A stretch of DNA of 64,000 nt from UBA2040 sp963977135. Its GTDB lineage: Bacteria; Bacteroidota; Bacteroidia; Flavobacteriales_D; Crocinitomicaceae. Below are positions 8,810 through 17,467 of this stretch, one piece after another. A program made the translations under genes and the position numbers. The stretch covers positions 372,001-436,000 of the forward strand of contig CAXBNN010000001.1 of the NCBI GenBank assembly GCA_963977135.1, given 5' to 3'. Below the pieces are notes generated by a model that ran no database searches, was not told where the DNA came from, and worked only from the letters and a program-made list of their open reading frames with translations. Positions within the stretch are counted from its first letter, which is position 1, and every line of letters begins with the position of its first letter.

Positions 8810-9673
8810 TTGACAACGCTACAAATATTAAAAACAGAATTTGAAGAGAGGTTTCACCAAAAGTGGACCTCTCTTTCTGTTCAATACCATTTCAAAGCCA
8901 TTGCCAGCAAATTGGTTTCTATTCCTTTTAATGAAGTCATTTTTAATTTATCAACGGAAGTTGAAGAATCTCAGCTGGCACTTTTTAAGACGTATATAGT
9001 TCGGCTAGAAGCTAACGAGCCACTTCAACATATAATTGAGGAAACAGAGTTCATGGGTTTCCCAATTATTTGTTCACCTTCAGCTTTAATACCTAGACCT
9101 GAAACAGAAGAATTAGTCGAATTAATCGTGCTCAAGGCAAAGGGATTTTTAGGTAATTTAAAAATTCTTGATCTATGCACTGGAACTGGCTGTATAGCAA
9201 TTGCCTTGCAAAAATTAATCAAAGAAGCAGAAGTTCAAGCCATAGATAATTTTGATAACACTATTGCATTGGCTCGACAAAATTGTGATCTAAATGAAGT
9301 TTCTATTAACATTTCAAAAGTAGATGTTTTGTCAATCGATGAAATGAATGAGTTCGGTGACAATCGCTATGATATTTGGGTATCCAATCCACCTTATATT
9401 CCTAACTCAGACAAGATGAAGATGGAAACCAATGTCTTGGATTTTGAGCCGCATGAAGCCTTGTTTGTTTCCGATGATGACCCTTTGGTTTTTTATAAGG
9501 CAATATCAAAAGCTGCTCAAAAAAGTTTAAAAAATGAAGGTTGGCTTTTTTTCGAAATCCACGAAGATTTTGGAGAAGAAATGATAGCTTTGTTAAAGGA
9601 AAATAATTTCAAAAACATTAGTATAATTGCCGATATGCAAGGCAAGAACCGTATAGCTTTTGGTCAAAAATAA
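8810..9673 (+). CDS. prmC: Peptide chain release factor N5-glutamine methyltransferase PrmC
   Basis: A 287-residue protein that methylates the glutamine of the GGQ motif of release factors RF1/RF2 using SAM. It shows an N-terminal helical domain, the PRPETEELV motif (~residues 97-105), SAM motif I LDLCTGTGCIAIAL (~120-133) and the substrate-binding NPPY (SNPPYIPNS, ~195). The start is TTG: no ATG, GTG or TTG occurs in frame between the previous stop and this codon, and the next methionine lies past residue 80. It begins 44 nt after the T9SS protein and ends 6 nt before ligA, and probably leads the prmC-ligA-dapA group. Confidence 0.92.
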   Translation: MTTLQILKTEFEERFHQKWTSLSVQYHFKAIASKLVSIPFNEVIFNLSTEVEESQLALFKTYIVRLEANEPLQHIIEETEFMGFPIICSPSALIPRPETEELVELIVLKAKGFLGNLKILDLCTGTGCIAIALQKLIKEAEVQAIDNFDNTIALARQNCDLNEVSINISKVDVLSIDEMNEFGDNRYDIWVSNPPYIPNSDKMKMETNVLDFEPHEALFVSDDDPLVFYKAISKAAQKSLKNEGWLFFEIHEDFGEEMIALLKENNFKNISIIADMQGKNRIAFGQK

Positions 9674-9679
9674 GTTCGA

Positions 9680-11689
9680 ATGAATCCAGAAATTGCGCAT
9701 AAAAGAATTAATGAACTCTCAGAAGAAATCAATCGTTTGAATCATGCCTATTATGTCGAAAACTCGTCATTAGTTACTGATTTTGAATTTGATAACAAGT
9801 TAAAAGAACTTCAAGACTTAGAATTGCAATTCCCCCAATTTGCTGACAAAAACTCACCGACGAAAAGAGTTGGGGGAGATATTACGAAAAAGTTCCAAAC
9901 GGTTGAGCATCGTTATCCAATGCTTTCTTTGTCCAACACATATTCTGAAGAAGAAATTATAGACTGGGAAAATAGAATCAAAAAGCTTAGCGAGAACGAA
10001 CTAGAATATGTTTGTGAGTTAAAATATGATGGCGTTGCAATTGGGCTCCATTACCTCGACGGGCAATTTATGCAAGGCTTAACCCGAGGCGACGGAACCA
10101 AAGGGGAAGACGTTACGACAAATGTAAAAACGATTCGCACGATTCCATTGTCTTTAAAAGGAGATTATCCGCAAGATTTTGAAATCCGTGGTGAGATATT
10201 TTTTCCATTAGAAAATTTCAATGCAATTAACGAAGCTAGAAAGGAAGCTGGCGAAGCTGAATTTGCCAATCCTAGAAATTCAGCTTCTGGCACTTTGAAA
10301 TCGCAAGATTCGAAAGTGGTTGCAGAACGCGGTTTAGACTGTTTTCTTTATGGAATTTATGGAACAAATTTACCTTTAAACGGTCATTTCGAAAGTGTTG
10401 CTAAAGCTAAAGAATGGGGTTTTAAAGTTCCTGATCCTAAGCAAAACTATATTGCGAAAGTAAAATCGATTGATGAAATAATGGATTTCATTCATTATTG
10501 GGATAAAAAACGTCACGACCTGCCTTTCGAGATTGACGGAGTTGTAATAAAAGTCAATGATTTCGCTACGCAACAAGAATTGGGATTTACAGCAAAATCG
10601 CCAAGATGGGCTATTGCGTATAAATTCAAAACGGAAACGGTTTCTACAGTTTTGGAATCTGTAAGCTACCAAGTTGGACGAACAGGAGCAATAACACCCG
10701 TAGCAAATTTGAAAGCTGTATCTTTAGGGGGAACAGTTGTAAGACGAGCCTCTTTGCACAATGCAGATCAGATTGAAAAACTGAATTTATATGAAGGTGA
10801 TACTGTTTTTGTAGAAAAAGGAGGAGAAATCATACCTAAAATAGTTGGTGTTGACGGATCAGCAAGAATAGGCAATACACCGATTACTTTTCTTGATAAA
10901 TGTCCTGAATGTCAAACTGAATTAATTAGAAGAGAAGGAGAAGTTCAACATTTTTGCCCAAATGAATTGGGTTGTCCTCCGCAAATAAAAGGTCGAATAG
11001 AGCATTTTATTGGCAGGAAAGCTATGGATATTGAAGGACTGGGAGCAGAAACCGTTGATTTGTTAGTTGAGAAAAAACTAATTAAAGATGCTGCAGACCT
11101 ATATGACTTGAGTTTTGACGATGTTGTTGAATTGGATAGAATGGCCGATAAATCTGCCGACAACTTAGTTCAGGGTGTTATTAAATCAAAAGAAAACCCT
11201 TTTGAGCGAGTGCTTTTTGCCATAGGAATTCGTTTTGTAGGTGAGACGGTTGCTAAAAAGTTAGCGAAACGTTTCAAAACCATGGAGAATCTGATGAAAG
11301 CGAGTTATGATGACTTGGTGGAAACGGATGAAATTGGAGAAAAAATTGCCATTTCCGTTCAGAATTACTTTTTGGAGGAGCGAAATCAAGTTTTTATCCA
11401 ACGATTAATAGATGCAGGGTTGAATTTTGAAATTCAGGAAGTAGAAGGAAGTTCAGAAAAGTTAATAAACCAAACTTTCGTTGTTTCTGGAGTTTTTCAA
11501 AAATTCTCCCGAGAGGAAATTAAAAATCTTATTGAAACAAATGGAGGTAAAATGAGTTCTTCCATTTCAGCCAAAACAAACTTTGTAGTAGCTGGAGAAA
11601 ATATGGGACCTGCAAAATTAAAGAAGGCTACAGATTTAGGAGTTAAAATAATAAGTGAAGATGATTTATTGAAACTATTGGAAATATGA
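9680..11689 (+). CDS. ligA: NAD-dependent DNA ligase LigA
   Basis: This 669-residue enzyme has the normal family length. It seals nicks in replication and repair using NAD+. Visible features in order: the Ia domain (YYVENSSLVTDFEFD), the adenylation lysine in ELKYDGVAIGL (~residue 115), GLTRGDG, RGEIFFP, the OB fold, a four-cysteine zinc finger (CPEC...FCPN..GCPP, about residues 408-430), helix-hairpin-helix repeats (IEGLGAETVDLL, FAIGIRFVGE) and a C-terminal BRCT domain (~590-669). It overlaps the next gene by four bases (ATGA). Confidence 0.97.
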   Translation: MNPEIAHKRINELSEEINRLNHAYYVENSSLVTDFEFDNKLKELQDLELQFPQFADKNSPTKRVGGDITKKFQTVEHRYPMLSLSNTYSEEEIIDWENRIKKLSENELEYVCELKYDGVAIGLHYLDGQFMQGLTRGDGTKGEDVTTNVKTIRTIPLSLKGDYPQDFEIRGEIFFPLENFNAINEARKEAGEAEFANPRNSASGTLKSQDSKVVAERGLDCFLYGIYGTNLPLNGHFESVAKAKEWGFKVPDPKQNYIAKVKSIDEIMDFIHYWDKKRHDLPFEIDGVVIKVNDFATQQELGFTAKSPRWAIAYKFKTETVSTVLESVSYQVGRTGAITPVANLKAVSLGGTVVRRASLHNADQIEKLNLYEGDTVFVEKGGEIIPKIVGVDGSARIGNTPITFLDKCPECQTELIRREGEVQHFCPNELGCPPQIKGRIEHFIGRKAMDIEGLGAETVDLLVEKKLIKDAADLYDLSFDDVVELDRMADKSADNLVQGVIKSKENPFERVLFAIGIRFVGETVAKKLAKRFKTMENLMKASYDDLVETDEIGEKIAISVQNYFLEERNQVFIQRLIDAGLNFEIQEVEGSSEKLINQTFVVSGVFQKFSREEIKNLIETNGGKMSSSISAKTNFVVAGENMGPAKLKKATDLGVKIISEDDLLKLLEI

Positions 11690-12153
11690 GCAATTCAGTT
11701 TTGGGAAACCGCAATGAGAAAATAATCGTTTTTTATTCATTTAAAGACGTTCGCGAATTCAATCAATTCAAGAATGCGACGGATGAATTGATAAATGGGA
11801 AAGTGCTTCAAAGTACTTTATTCGTTGTGTTTATGGAGGATGCTGAAGACAAACTACAACTACCTGAATCAGCACGTTTTAAATATTTATCAAGATCAGA
11901 TTACAACATATTTGGTCAGATTAAAGACAAAGAGTTGCGGCAATCCATCAAAGAAAAGTTTGACACCTTATTTGTTTTTGGCAATATCAGCGAAAAACAC
12001 GCGAAACTGGTGAATAAAATTAAAGCGAATCGACGAATTGTTACAAATTCAACAGATTTCATAAATTTTGATATTAGCATCAATGCAAATGCAACTGGCG
12101 TGGAACAAATAGCTAATTTTGCAAAAGAAACATTAGAAAAAATTCAAGCATGA
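11686..12153 (+). CDS. Conserved protein of unknown function between ligA and dapA (DUF6913-like)
   Basis: A 155-residue soluble protein with no signal peptide or membrane segment. It has alternating beta/alpha character (KIIVFYSF, TLFVVFM, DTLFVFGN) and a conserved-looking ending INANATGVEQIANFA. It resembles the small DUF6913-type proteins of Bacteroidota, but this assignment is from memory. It overlaps ligA by 4 nt upstream and dapA by 4 nt downstream (both ATGA), so it sits in the middle of a translationally coupled operon. Function unknown. Confidence 0.6.
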   Translation: MSNSVLGNRNEKIIVFYSFKDVREFNQFKNATDELINGKVLQSTLFVVFMEDAEDKLQLPESARFKYLSRSDYNIFGQIKDKELRQSIKEKFDTLFVFGNISEKHAKLVNKIKANRRIVTNSTDFINFDISINANATGVEQIANFAKETLEKIQA

Positions 12154-13031
12154 ATAATCCCTTCAAAGGCGCTGGTACAGCATTGGTCACACCATTTAAA
12201 AAAGACTTTAGCATTGATTTCGAAGCATTGAAAAGGTTGATTGATTTCCAAATAAATGGAGATATCGATTTTTTAGTAGTTCAAGGAACAACTGGAGAAT
12301 CTCCAACATTGACGTGGGATGAAAAAATGGAGATCTTAAAAACGGTAGCTGATGTTAATGCAGGCAGAAAGCCAATAGTTTTTGGTTTGGGAGGAAATAA
12401 CACTATGGAAATCGCAAGCAAAATGGCTGCAATTCCAAATACTGTTGACGGAATTCTTTCGGTTTCACCTTATTATAATAAGCCAACACAAAAAGGGATA
12501 GTTGAACATTTTAAATATATCAGCGCTAAGACAAAACTTCCAATCATTCTTTACAATGTTCCCGGAAGAACAGGTTCAAACATGAGTCCTGAAACAACGT
12601 TGGAACTAGCGAAAGTAGATAATATTGTTGCCGTAAAAGAAGCTTCCGGAAATATGGAGCAAATCATGGAAATCATTCGAATGCGTCCTGATGGTTTTGG
12701 CGTGTTGTCAGGCGACGATCCATTGGTTTTACCGTTGGTTGCAGTTGGAGCAGATGGCGTTATATCTGTTGTTTCCAATTCGTTTCCAAAGCAATTTTCA
12801 GATATGGTAAAGTGGACGACTACAGAAAAGCACAAAGATGCTGTAGGTATTCACTTTGATTTGACTGAAATTACGCGCTTATTTTTTGCTGAGGGAAATC
12901 CTGGAGGCGTCAAAGAAGCATTGGTAGAATTAGGTTTGATGGAAAACTGTATGAGAATGCCATTGCAAAATGTCTCAAGCGATTTAGCAAATAAGATTAA
13001 AGCTGAAACAAAGCGTATTTTAAAAGCATAA
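12150..13031 (+). CDS. dapA: 4-hydroxy-tetrahydrodipicolinate synthase DapA
   Basis: This 293-residue enzyme condenses pyruvate with aspartate semialdehyde in the lysine/diaminopimelate pathway, feeding peptidoglycan synthesis. Diagnostic segments are GTTGESPTLTWDEK (phosphate/carboxylate loop), YYNKPTQKG, ILYNVPGRTG with the catalytic tyrosine and arginine, and VAVKEASGN with the Schiff-base lysine (~residue 162). Length is normal. It is the last gene of prmC-ligA-unknown-dapA; an intrinsic terminator follows at 13072. The Mur ligase Mpl, which uses diaminopimelate-containing peptides, is also in this window (36536). Confidence 0.96.
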   Translation: MNNPFKGAGTALVTPFKKDFSIDFEALKRLIDFQINGDIDFLVVQGTTGESPTLTWDEKMEILKTVADVNAGRKPIVFGLGGNNTMEIASKMAAIPNTVDGILSVSPYYNKPTQKGIVEHFKYISAKTKLPIILYNVPGRTGSNMSPETTLELAKVDNIVAVKEASGNMEQIMEIIRMRPDGFGVLSGDDPLVLPLVAVGADGVISVVSNSFPKQFSDMVKWTTTEKHKDAVGIHFDLTEITRLFFAEGNPGGVKEALVELGLMENCMRMPLQNVSSDLANKIKAETKRILKA

Positions 13032-13063
13032 ACTTCCCAAACAAGGAAAATCAAAATATACAT

Positions 13064-13071
13064 TAACTTTG
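13064..13071 (+). promoter_or_regulatory. Candidate promoter box TAACTTTG for the nrnA operon
   Basis: TAACTTTG is an exact TAnnTTTG match, 37 nt before the nrnA ATG. It ends immediately before the dapA terminator stem, so a transcript begun here would start within or just past the 5' arm of that hairpin. Confidence 0.5.
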
Positions 13072-13098
13072 AAGTCTCGTGTTTTGCGAGACTTTTTT
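13072..13098 (+). terminator. Intrinsic terminator after dapA
   Basis: AAGTCTCG (13072-13079) pairs perfectly with CGAGACTT (13087-13094) around a 7-nt loop, followed by more T residues (TTTT to 13098). It lies 40 nt after the dapA stop. Confidence 0.75.
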
Positions 13099-13107
13099 AT
13101 TGAACCC

Positions 13108-14103
13108 ATGACAAAATATCAAGAAATAATCCAAGCACTTGAAACGGCTGAAAACATTGTAATTACTGCACATAAATCTCCTGATGGCGACTCTATTGGT
13201 AGTTCTTTGGCACTTTATCATTACTTGAAATGGAAAAATAAGAAAGTACAAATTTGTCATCCAGATGCTTATCCTAATTTTCTTTCTTGGCTTCCTGATG
13301 TGAATCAAGTTTTAAATTTTGAGGATAACCAAGAGCAAATAGAGCATGCTATTAGTAAGGCAGATATTATTTTTGCACTGGATTACAATCACCCAAGCCG
13401 ATTAGGAGATGCAATGTCTCCGCTTTTAGAGAGCAAGCGTGAAAAAACTATAATGATAGATCATCATTTGAATCCAGCAGATTTTGCGTTTATTTCAGTA
13501 AGTGAAACAAGTGTCTGCTCTACAGCACAATTGATATATGAATTAATTGTTTCTGATTCTAAAGGCTTAATTAATGAAACAATGGGTATTCCAATTTATC
13601 TTGGAATTATGACCGATACAGGTTCATTCCGTTTTAATTCTGTTACGCCGAGAACACATGAGGTTTTAGCTCATTTGCTAGAATCAGGTGTTAATCACAC
13701 AGCAATTCATGAAGCTGTTTTCGGGCAAAACTCTTTGAACCAACTTCGCCTTCGGTCATATGCAATTTGCAATAAATTGGATATTATTGAAAATGGTAAA
13801 GTTGCTATTATGTCACTCTCGGAAGCCGAATTAGAGGAGTATCATTACGAAAAAGGAGATACAGAAGGACTAGTAAATGTTGCTTTGAGTGTAACCGGAG
13901 TGAAAATGGCCGTTTATTTACAAGAAAAGGATGGAAAAGTAAAAATTTCGTTCCGTTCCAAGGAAGATCAGTCCGTTAATCAGCTTGCAGCAGATCATTT
14001 CGAAGGAGGAGGACATGCCTATGCTTCTGGCGGTATTAATTTTGATACATTGGAAGCCACTATAGATAAATTAAAAAAAGTTGTACACGCATACGTAATA
14101 TGA
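13108..14103 (+). CDS. nrnA: DHH-family phosphoesterase (NrnA-type nanoRNase/pAp phosphatase)
   Basis: The 331-residue protein has the DHH architecture: AHKSPDGDSIGSSLAL (motif I), FALDYNHPSRLGD (motif II), MIDHHLNP (the DHH motif itself) and TDTGSFRFNS. The C-terminal DHHA1 domain has EGGGHAYASGG. Family members degrade 2-5 nt RNA remnants and dephosphorylate pAp. I chose the ATG at 13108; a TTG in frame at 13069 lies within the promoter box and the terminator hairpin. It overlaps gldI by four bases. Confidence 0.88.
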   Translation: MTKYQEIIQALETAENIVITAHKSPDGDSIGSSLALYHYLKWKNKKVQICHPDAYPNFLSWLPDVNQVLNFEDNQEQIEHAISKADIIFALDYNHPSRLGDAMSPLLESKREKTIMIDHHLNPADFAFISVSETSVCSTAQLIYELIVSDSKGLINETMGIPIYLGIMTDTGSFRFNSVTPRTHEVLAHLLESGVNHTAIHEAVFGQNSLNQLRLRSYAICNKLDIIENGKVAIMSLSEAELEEYHYEKGDTEGLVNVALSVTGVKMAVYLQEKDGKVKISFRSKEDQSVNQLAADHFEGGGHAYASGGINFDTLEATIDKLKKVVHAYVI

Positions 14104-14615
14104 GAATTGGAGCAATAATTATTGGTGCATTAATACTGTTTTCTTGCGGAGATGACACTCCAATGGAGAAGCCTGAGGTAAAATGGACGAAGGACAATTC
14201 CACCAATTTAAATAAAGAATTGGCTGAACAAGAGAAAATCGATATTCAACTTTATTTGGATAGAAAATCCAGTTGGAAAATGAAGGAGTCTGGTTCAGGT
14301 TTAAGATATTGGATTTACAAAGAAGGAACCGGTCCGCAAGCACTTTCAGGCAGTCACGCCCAAGTAAGTTTTGATATATCACTTCTGGATGGAACGAAAT
14401 GTTACAAAACAGAAGAAGACGAAATAGAAGAATTTAAAGTGGACAAAAGTCAAGTAGAAACTGGAGTTCAAGAGGCAATAAAGTTAATGAGAGAAGGTGA
14501 TCATGCCAAATTAATAATCCCAAGTCATTTGGCTCATGGATTAACAGGTGATATGAATAAAATTCCTCCATTGACGCCCATCGTTGTTGACATAGAATTA
14601 TATAAAGTAAGATAA
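14100..14615 (+). CDS. gldI: FKBP-type peptidyl-prolyl isomerase lipoprotein, GldI-like
   Basis: A 171-residue lipoprotein (lipobox ending FSC, Cys at residue 16) with one FKBP-fold domain. The C-terminal half reads VQEAIKLMREGDHAKLIIPS then HLAHGLTGD and PLTPIVVDIEL, the order seen in the gliding-motility lipoprotein GldI of flavobacteria. GldI is needed for gliding in Flavobacterium johnsoniae, probably by helping fold T9SS/gliding envelope proteins. Its location after a DHH phosphoesterase gene is also typical, as I recall it. Assignment to GldI rather than a generic FKBP is likely but not certain. Starts within the nrnA stop (ATGA). Confidence 0.7.
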   Translation: MRIGAIIIGALILFSCGDDTPMEKPEVKWTKDNSTNLNKELAEQEKIDIQLYLDRKSSWKMKESGSGLRYWIYKEGTGPQALSGSHAQVSFDISLLDGTKCYKTEEDEIEEFKVDKSQVETGVQEAIKLMREGDHAKLIIPSHLAHGLTGDMNKIPPLTPIVVDIELYKVR

Positions 14616-15445
14616 TGAATTTAGTAAAAATCGCAGTAGCCCTTTGCCTACTATTTTCTTTTTTTAGTTGTAAGAACGAACCTGCAGAGAAAATCGTAAA
14701 CCAAACAATCCCTGAGAAAAAAGAATTCGCTTTAGCAAAAGATAAGTCAAGCATGGATTCATTGATTTTGGAAAATGGATTGAAGATTCATTGGCTTAAA
14801 AAAGGCGAAGGTGATTCATTGAGATTAGGTGATTGTGTTGATATCGATTACAAAGTGTTTCTTGATAACGGAAAACTTATTGAGGGAAACCATATGCTCA
14901 ACAAAGCTTCTTTTCCTTTTGTTGTTGGATTTGGAATGCAAACCAAAGGTTGGGACATAGCTCTTCAAAAAATGAAAGCCGGTGACGAGGTAGAGATTTT
15001 TATCCCTAGTGATTTGGCGAGAGGAGAGCAAGGAATAGAAGGTATGATTCCTCCAAATTCCAATAACATTGTTTATATCAAGGCTTTGAAAAAACGCAGT
15101 CCTGATAGAGTGATTGATGGTAATAAGGTTTACCTGTTTGAAGAAAACAAGGAGAATAAACTCAAATTCAATATAGAGAACACTATTGTTTTTCATGCGA
15201 TGATTAGTTCACCGAGCAATCCAATGTATTTCAATTCATTTAGAACAAATAAGCCATTTACAACTAAAATGAAAGATGCAGGCCTTATCCCAGGTGTAAA
15301 AAAAGCGTTAAACAATGCTAAAAAATCAGATAGAATGTACGTTGTGATTCCTCCTGAAGAAGGCTATGGTGCCCAAGGATACTTGGATTTGGTGAAAAGT
15401 AATGAACCTTTGCTTTTTAATATCTTCGTAATGGACGTTTTTTAG
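14615..15445 (+). CDS. Two-domain FKBP-type peptidyl-prolyl isomerase lipoprotein
   Basis: A 276-residue lipoprotein (FFSC, Cys at residue 19). The first FKBP domain (about residues 50-165) has GLKIHWLKKGEGDSL, VVGFGMQTKGWDIALQ and EVEIFIPSDLARGEQG. A second, more degenerate FKBP-like segment (about 175-276) has GLIPGVKKALNNAKKSD and VVIPPEEGYGAQGYL. It is thus probably a periplasmic or outer-membrane-facing folding factor. The ATG overlaps the gldI stop by one base, so the two FKBPs are coupled. Few of the FKBP active-site aromatics are evident in the second domain, which may serve in binding rather than catalysis. Confidence 0.8.
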   Translation: MNLVKIAVALCLLFSFFSCKNEPAEKIVNQTIPEKKEFALAKDKSSMDSLILENGLKIHWLKKGEGDSLRLGDCVDIDYKVFLDNGKLIEGNHMLNKASFPFVVGFGMQTKGWDIALQKMKAGDEVEIFIPSDLARGEQGIEGMIPPNSNNIVYIKALKKRSPDRVIDGNKVYLFEENKENKLKFNIENTIVFHAMISSPSNPMYFNSFRTNKPFTTKMKDAGLIPGVKKALNNAKKSDRMYVVIPPEEGYGAQGYLDLVKSNEPLLFNIFVMDVF

Positions 15446-15461
15446 ACAGATTTAAAAACCC

Positions 15462-15469
15462 TAGTTTTG
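15462..15469 (+). promoter_or_regulatory. Candidate promoter box TAGTTTTG for the M23 peptidase gene
   Basis: Exact TAnnTTTG match, 31 nt before the ATG at 15500. The usual upstream TTG is not clear; a T-rich run (15438-15443) lies at about the right distance. Confidence 0.45.
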
Positions 15470-15499
15470 TGAATTCAGTATACATTTTAAATGTAAAGA

Positions 15500-16459
15500 A
15501 TGCTTTTAAAAACCCTTATTACTCTCTCTCTAGCCGTATTATTCAGTTTACACACAAGTGCGCAAGTTGTTTTAGACACCATAAACACTAAAAATGGTGC
15601 GATGGTCATGTTCGAAGATAGAACATGGCAGTATCTGGATGACTTAGAATTCGACGGAATCTTAAATCAACATTTACACGGAATTATCACATCTATTCCT
15701 GATTTGGACTATATTCAAACATGGGATAATGATGTTTGTTATACATCAGACAAACAAAATGACCTCTCATTGCTGAATGATACCCTATGGATTTGTTTAT
15801 TAGACGATGATGAAAGTGGTTTTAAAATGCCTTTTGACGGAGTTGTAACATCACGTTACGGTTATAGAAGCGGTCGGTACCACAATGGAATTGATATTGA
15901 TTTAGATACTGGCGATACAGTAAAAGCAGCTTGGTCAGGTAAGGTGCGTTATTCTAAATTTAATGAAGGCGGATTTGGAAATTTAGTCATTGTAAGACAT
16001 AACAACGGTTTAGAATCATTTTATGCCCATTTAAGTAAACTACTTGTGGTTCCTAATCAAAATGTTGAGGCTGGTACACCGCTGGGTCTAGGTGGAAATA
16101 CTGGGCATTCAAGAGGTTCGCATTTACATTTTGAAGTTCGCTTCTATGATGCGCCAATTAACCCAGAAGAAGTTATTGATTTTGAAAATAACCGCTGTAA
16201 AAGTGATAATCTATTTGTACATAAAAGTATATTTCGTCCAGGTGCTAAACCAACCGATCTAGAGGAGCACGGTGAATCTTTAGTTTCAGCTCAAAATGTA
16301 GTAAAATCACAAAGTCGGAAATACCATAAAATAAGACGTGGCGACACCTTAACAAGAATAGCTGCAAATAATCATACAACAGTCGCGCAGCTATGCAGAT
16401 TAAACGGACTTCGATACAATTCTAAAATCCAAATTGGTAGGACAATTCGTGTCAGATAA
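15500..16459 (+). CDS. M23 (LytM) peptidase with C-terminal LysM domain
   Basis: The 319-residue exported protein has a signal peptide (LLKTLITLSLAVLFSLHTSAQ) and a LytM/M23 domain (~residues 115-225). The domain has HNGIDID (HxxxD zinc ligands), SFYAHL and the second zinc pair in GSHLHFEVR, so it is probably active. Residues 274-319 are a LysM domain (HKIRRGDTLTRIAANN, IQIGRTIRVR) that binds peptidoglycan. Such enzymes cleave cross-linked stem peptides during growth or separation. It stands alone with its own promoter. Confidence 0.88.
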   Translation: MLLKTLITLSLAVLFSLHTSAQVVLDTINTKNGAMVMFEDRTWQYLDDLEFDGILNQHLHGIITSIPDLDYIQTWDNDVCYTSDKQNDLSLLNDTLWICLLDDDESGFKMPFDGVVTSRYGYRSGRYHNGIDIDLDTGDTVKAAWSGKVRYSKFNEGGFGNLVIVRHNNGLESFYAHLSKLLVVPNQNVEAGTPLGLGGNTGHSRGSHLHFEVRFYDAPINPEEVIDFENNRCKSDNLFVHKSIFRPGAKPTDLEEHGESLVSAQNVVKSQSRKYHKIRRGDTLTRIAANNHTTVAQLCRLNGLRYNSKIQIGRTIRVR

Positions 16460-16527
16460 TCAAATTTAGGTTCATTTAGTTATTCACAAACGAACCAACT
16501 TAATCTATTTTTTTGTAAATTGTTGAC

Positions 16528-17424
16528 ATGGAATGCAAATATCGTGTCATTTTATCGATTGATGGTGGGGGAATTCGAGGGGTAGTTCCTTTGAAAATAC
16601 TTACATACATCCAAGAGCAAGTCTCTAAAATGGATGATCAAATCGATATTTCATCTTGGGTAGATGTTTTTTCAGCTTCAAGTACTGGATCCATAATTGC
16701 CGGAGCATTAATGCTCAGAAATGAAAAGGGAAGAGGTAAATTTTCTCCTACAGAAATGTTAGAGTTATACAAACGCCGAGGCGAGCAGATTTTCAGTAAA
16801 AATGTTGGAATAGACCCAAGTCATTCAAAATATCCGCTAAGCTTTGTGCTAGACCATTTTTTTGGTGGTATAAACTTAGAGCATTTGCACAAGCGTTTCT
16901 TATTTGTATCCTATGATTTAAATTCTGATAGCCAGTATCTTTTTACTGATACTGCTGATCGTTTCAGGTCACTTCCTTTGTCCAAGATTATGATTGCTTG
17001 TTCAGCTTTTCCTGGAGTTTACCCTCCGTTAAGTTTGGGTAATTTATTGTTGGCAGATGGAATCGTTGCTGCCAAAAACCCAGCTGAATTGGCTTACAAT
17101 TATGCAAGAATGTTTTATCCAACAGATCCAATTATTCTCATAAGTTTAGGTACAGGACAAAGTGATTTCAATGAGATGGATATTATCGACAAAGAAATGG
17201 AAGTTGTCAATAAGAATTTGACTGAAATCAGCAAAGTTGATGACAATCTTTTATACTACAGATTTCAGCCGACTTTAATTGATCCGCCTTCTTCAGAAAG
17301 TGACACCACGGCTGAGAATATCAATGCTTTATTGAGAGATACAGAATCTTATATCGAGCAAAATCGAAGCGAATTTAATCGCCTGTTTAGCCTTATGAAA
17401 ATTAAGGTCGAACAAATGGTGTAA
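16528..17424 (+). CDS. Patatin-like phospholipase
   Basis: A 298-residue soluble protein with the patatin oxyanion loop SIDGGGIRGVVPL at residues 10-22. The nucleophile elbow, normally GxSxG, reads SASSTGSIIAG, so the first glycine is alanine while Ser-x-Gly is kept. The catalytic aspartate is in LLADGIVAAKNPAELA. Family members hydrolyse acyl chains of phospholipids or triglycerides. The alanine may narrow the elbow; activity is likely but not certain. There is no signal peptide, so a cytosolic role is expected. A stretched box (TATTTTTTTG) precedes it. Confidence 0.8.
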   Translation: MECKYRVILSIDGGGIRGVVPLKILTYIQEQVSKMDDQIDISSWVDVFSASSTGSIIAGALMLRNEKGRGKFSPTEMLELYKRRGEQIFSKNVGIDPSHSKYPLSFVLDHFFGGINLEHLHKRFLFVSYDLNSDSQYLFTDTADRFRSLPLSKIMIACSAFPGVYPPLSLGNLLLADGIVAAKNPAELAYNYARMFYPTDPIILISLGTGQSDFNEMDIIDKEMEVVNKNLTEISKVDDNLLYYRFQPTLIDPPSSESDTTAENINALLRDTESYIEQNRSEFNRLFSLMKIKVEQMV

Positions 17425-17453
17425 TCATTAACAATACTTAACGGCTTTTCTCT

Positions 17454-17461
17454 TAACTTTG
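17454..17461 (+). promoter_or_regulatory. Candidate promoter box TAACTTTG for the bamD operon
   Basis: Exact TAnnTTTG match that ends only 6 nt before the bamD ATG (17468). Initiation about 7 nt downstream of the box would make the message leaderless or nearly so. Confidence 0.5.
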
Positions 17462-17467
17462 TCAGCT

